DNA of 7,304 nt from the NCBI GenBank assembly GCA_016190405.1, contig JACPQO010000267.1, positions 1 to 7,304 of the forward strand, read 5' to 3'. Made by a program: the position numbers and the translations under genes. Origin of the DNA: Chloroflexota bacterium. Its GTDB lineage: Bacteria; Chloroflexota; Dehalococcoidia; SM23-28-2; RBG-16-64-32. The first letter of the stretch is position 1; the number at the start of each line of letters is the position of its first letter. The notes beneath the pieces were generated by a model. That model ran no database searches. It saw only the letters and a program-made list of their open reading frames with translations, and was not told the origin of the DNA. Shown here piece after piece: positions 5,679-7,304 of this stretch.

Positions 5679-5684
5679 AAGGAG
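5679..5684 (+). promoter_or_regulatory. Ribosome binding site deciding the MaoC start
   Basis: AAGGAG ends six bases before ATG 5691. An in-frame GTG at 5652 would add 13 residues that do not fit the family N-terminus, so ATG 5691 is preferred. No convincing promoter was found in 5616-5678. Confidence 0.7.
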
Positions 5685-5690
5685 CGTCCG

Positions 5691-6116
5691 ATGACAGACG
5701 CAGTGCTAGGCATCAAGACGGGCGACCGGGCGGAGTTCGAGAAGAAGGTGGAGGCTGAGGACATCGCCCTGTTCGCCAGGGTGACCGGCGACGCGAACCC
5801 GCTGCACCTGGACGAGACCTACGCCGCCAAGACCCGCTTCGGCCAGTGCATCGCCCACGGGATGCTGGCCGCCGGCTACATCTCGGCCGCCCTGGGCACG
5901 AAGCTGGCGCCGCACTGCTGCGTGGTGTACCTGAGCCAGAGCCTGCGTTTCCTGCGGCCCGTGAAGATCGGCGACACCGTCCGGGCCGTGGTGGAGGTGA
6001 AGGGGACCGACCCCCAGAAGCGCATCGTCACCCTGGAGACGGACTGCTTCAACCAGGACGGCGAGCCCGTGGTCAAAGGCGAAGCGGTGGTGCTGCTGGA
6101 CCCGATCGCACAGTAG
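5691..6116 (+). CDS. MaoC-like (R)-specific enoyl-CoA hydratase
   Basis: Hot-dog-fold protein of 141 residues, the size of PhaJ-type single-domain hydratases, which add water to trans-2-enoyl-CoA to give (R)-3-hydroxyacyl-CoA. The hydratase-2 motif is complete: GDANPLHLDETYAAKTRFG (33-51), with the catalytic pair Asp34 and His39, followed by AHGMLAAGYIS (55-65). The C-terminal strands (LRFLRPVKIGDTV and GEPVVKGEAVVLL) are as in the family. It stands alone on the plus strand, divergent from MmgE/PrpD and convergent with the ferredoxin gene (16 bases between stops, with no hairpin there). Because the neighbouring crotonase lacks hydratase glutamates, this protein is the better candidate for the hydration step of whatever CoA pathway is encoded here (inference). 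Substrate chain length or branching is unknown. Confidence 0.9.
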   Translation: MTDAVLGIKTGDRAEFEKKVEAEDIALFARVTGDANPLHLDETYAAKTRFGQCIAHGMLAAGYISAALGTKLAPHCCVVYLSQSLRFLRPVKIGDTVRAVVEVKGTDPQKRIVTLETDCFNQDGEPVVKGEAVVLLDPIAQ

Positions 6117-6132
6117 GCGACCGGGGTGGCGG

Positions 6133-6354
6133 CTACTCCTCGTACAGCTTGATGATCTTGACGCCGCCGGCGGGCGCCGCCTGCACGCAGAGGTCGCACA
6201 GGACGCACTCGTCCTCGTTCTCCGGCACGACCTGGGCGCCGCCGTCGGCTGCCTGGGCGAAGATGTTCACGGGGCAGACCTCCACCAGCTTCTTCGCCAG
6301 CTCCCGGTCTGCCGCTACGTCTGGCGTCATCTCAACGCGGATGAACATGGACAT
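6133..6354 (-). CDS. Small ferredoxin with one predicted [4Fe-4S] cluster
   Basis: A 73-residue ferredoxin-like electron carrier with four cysteines: Cys27 in EVCPVNIF, and Cys50, Cys53, Cys56 in ECVLCDLCVQAAP. In two-cluster ferredoxins the first three cysteines of one motif join the last cysteine of the other motif to hold one cluster. The four cysteines here are exactly one such set; the other set is gone, including the usual final cysteine of CxxxCP, which is Ala60. This layout resembles FixX-like ferredoxins and suggests a single working cluster, not a damaged gene. Start chosen at ATG 6354, with GAGGG six bases upstream on the minus strand; an in-frame GTG at 6375 would extend into the neighbouring repeat. 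It lies downstream of the CoA ligase gene on the same strand, separated by about 97 bases of repeat-bearing spacer. Its redox partner is not in the window. Confidence 0.85.
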   Translation of the reverse strand: MSMFIRVEMTPDVAADRELAKKLVEVCPVNIFAQAADGGAQVVPENEDECVLCDLCVQAAPAGGVKIIKLYEE

Positions 6355-6360
6355 CAGTGG

Positions 6361-6365
6361 CCCTC
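6361..6365 (-). promoter_or_regulatory. Ribosome binding site deciding the ferredoxin start
   Basis: GAGGG on the minus strand lies six bases before ATG 6354 and would be inside the coding region if GTG 6375 were used. Confidence 0.55.
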
Positions 6366-6370
6366 GATTG

Positions 6371-6451
6371 GCCACAGATGAACACAGATATGCTCAGATG
6401 GCCCCTCCTCGCCAAATTTGAATCTGTGTTCCATTTGTGTGAATCTGTGGC
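6371..6451. repeat. Inverted repeat of CACAGAT units
   Basis: GCCACAGAT (6371-6379) pairs with ATCTGTGGC (6443-6451) and AACACAGAT (6381-6389) pairs with ATCTGTGTT (6422-6430). Degenerate units also occur (CTCAGATGG at 6394-6402; ATTTGTGTG at 6433-6441). The element fills the spacer between the CoA ligase and ferredoxin genes, ends one base before the ligase stop codon, and is AT-richer than both genes. Strings of this ACACAGAT type are, from memory, a widespread dispersed intergenic repeat in unrelated bacterial genomes. As RNA it could fold into a long imperfect stem-loop in the joint transcript. Confidence 0.75.
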
Positions 6452-7304
6452 TCACATTCGCTCCTTCACCAGCTTGGGGATATCCGATATCTCCTCCGCC
6501 ACCGAGATGGCGGCCTCCTGCAAGCGGCGGACCTTCTCGGCGGCGGTGTCCTGGCGGCCTTCGACGATCGTCCCGGCGTGACCGAAGCGCATGCCGGGCA
6601 TCTGGTCCATGAAGCGCCCCGCCTTGAAGGCGATGATGGGCAACCGGCTGTTGTTCTCGCGGACGTAGTCGGCGAGCTGGGCCTCCATGGGGCCGCCGGG
6701 CTCGGAATAGATGACGATGGCCTTGGTCTCGGCGTCCGCTTCGTACAGGGGCATAAGTTCTGCATAGGTGGAGCCGATGATGGCGTCGCCGCCGATGCTG
6801 ATGGCCGTGCTCTGCCCCAGGCCGGCCGCCGTCAGGGCGTTCGATATCTCCGTGGTCATGCCGCCGCTGCGCGACATAACGCCGACCGGGCCGGGCATGT
6901 AGGCCTTGCGCGTGTCCTCGGCGGGGCCGCCGATGCCGCCCATCTTGGACTTGCCCGGCGAGATGATGCCCAGGCAGTTGGGTCCGATGATCCGCGCCCC
7001 CTCCGTGCGGGCCACCTCCAGGATCTGCGACACCTCACTGCGGGGGATGCGCTCGGTGACGATGACCAGGAGCTTGACGCCGCTGGCCAGCGCCTCGAAG
7101 GCGGCGTCGCGCACGAAGGCGGGGGGCACCGTGAGCACGGAGCCATCGACCCGGGTCTGCGAGGTGATCTCGCGGACCGTGTCGTACACGGGGACGCCGT
7201 AGATATCGCGGCCGCCGCGGCCCGGCGTCACGCCGCCCACGATCTGGGAGCCGTAGGCCCGGCACTCGCGGGTCATGTTCACGGCCTCGCGGCCGGTGAT
7301 CCCC
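6452..7304 (-). CDS. sucD: SucD-like CoA ligase alpha subunit, 5' partial
   Basis: Alpha subunit of a succinyl-CoA synthetase type ligase, which with a beta subunit makes an acyl-CoA from an acid, CoA and ATP or GTP through a phosphohistidine. The frame is open to the right edge; its first visible residues (GITGREA) match about residue 15 of SucD, so only some 14 residues are missing and the internal GTG at 7282 is not the start. 283 residues are seen. The CoA-binding domain shows VGGVTPGRGG (22-31) and PNCLGI (108-113, with the Cys that contacts CoA in this family). The ligase domain shows SRSGGMTTEI (144-153), IGGDAIIGS (170-178), Glu201, and the phosphohistidine motif GHAGTI (241-246, His242). 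The partner beta subunit would be expected upstream, beyond the window. Relatives include malate-CoA, acetyl-CoA (ADP-forming) and other acid-CoA ligases, so the substrate is open. Confidence 0.9.
   Translation of the reverse strand, partial: GITGREAVNMTRECRAYGSQIVGGVTPGRGGRDIYGVPVYDTVREITSQTRVDGSVLTVPPAFVRDAAFEALASGVKLLVIVTERIPRSEVSQILEVARTEGARIIGPNCLGIISPGKSKMGGIGGPAEDTRKAYMPGPVGVMSRSGGMTTEISNALTAAGLGQSTAISIGGDAIIGSTYAELMPLYEADAETKAIVIYSEPGGPMEAQLADYVRENNSRLPIIAFKAGRFMDQMPGMRFGHAGTIVEGRQDTAAEKVRRLQEAAISVAEEISDIPKLVKERM

Noticed and set aside
6117..6132. Terminator between the convergent MaoC and ferredoxin genes
   Set aside because: The 16-base gap has no inverted repeat and no T-run that I can see.
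6371..6451. CRISPR-like array suggested by repeated CACAGAT units
   Set aside because: The units are short, degenerate and in both orientations, with no regular spacers and no cas genes.

Overview
The window is GC-rich, densely packed bacterial chromosome. Gene content (CcdA and a TlpA-type thioredoxin, an SCP-x-like thiolase, a crotonase, MmgE/PrpD, a MaoC hydratase, a small ferredoxin, a SucD-type CoA ligase subunit) and dispersed palindromic repeats between genes resemble metagenome-derived Chloroflexota (Dehalococcoidia/SAR202-like) genomes. That placement is an impression from gene style only; there is no rRNA or marker gene to prove it.

Layout. 1-1450 (+): the end of a CcdA-like membrane thiol-reductant transporter, overlapping by one base a membrane-anchored TlpA-like thioredoxin; together they form an extracytoplasmic disulfide-reduction / cytochrome c maturation pair. 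1451-1553: spacer with a 14-bp tandem repeat and a possible promoter. 1554-4125 (+): an operon-like run of thiolase, DUF433 antitoxin, DUF5615 PIN-like toxin and crotonase. The toxin is broken: it has lost its first acidic residue, about 20-odd central residues and its frame, and its old C-terminal end is still readable in another frame up to 3362. 4122-4149: a perfect 28-bp palindrome that contains the stop codons of both convergent neighbours. 4146-5519 (-): an MmgE/PrpD family protein. 5520-5690: a divergent spacer with a two-hairpin repeat. 5691-6116 (+): a MaoC-like hydratase. 6133-6354 (-): a one-cluster ferredoxin. 6371-6451: an inverted repeat built from CACAGAT units. 6452-7304 (-): SucD-like CoA ligase alpha subunit, running off the right edge.

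How they may work together. Thiolase, crotonase, MaoC hydratase and CoA ligase all act on acyl-CoA thioesters, MmgE/PrpD proteins act on small branched or tricarboxylic acids, and a ferredoxin could carry electrons from an associated oxidoreductase outside the window. The set fits breakdown of an organic or dicarboxylic acid through CoA esters, but the substrate cannot be read from the sequence. The most notable points are the decayed toxin beside an intact antitoxin, a crotonase lacking both canonical catalytic glutamates, the palindrome shared by two stop codons, and three other repeat types in the intergenic spaces. I found no clear evidence for a wholly new multi-gene system.
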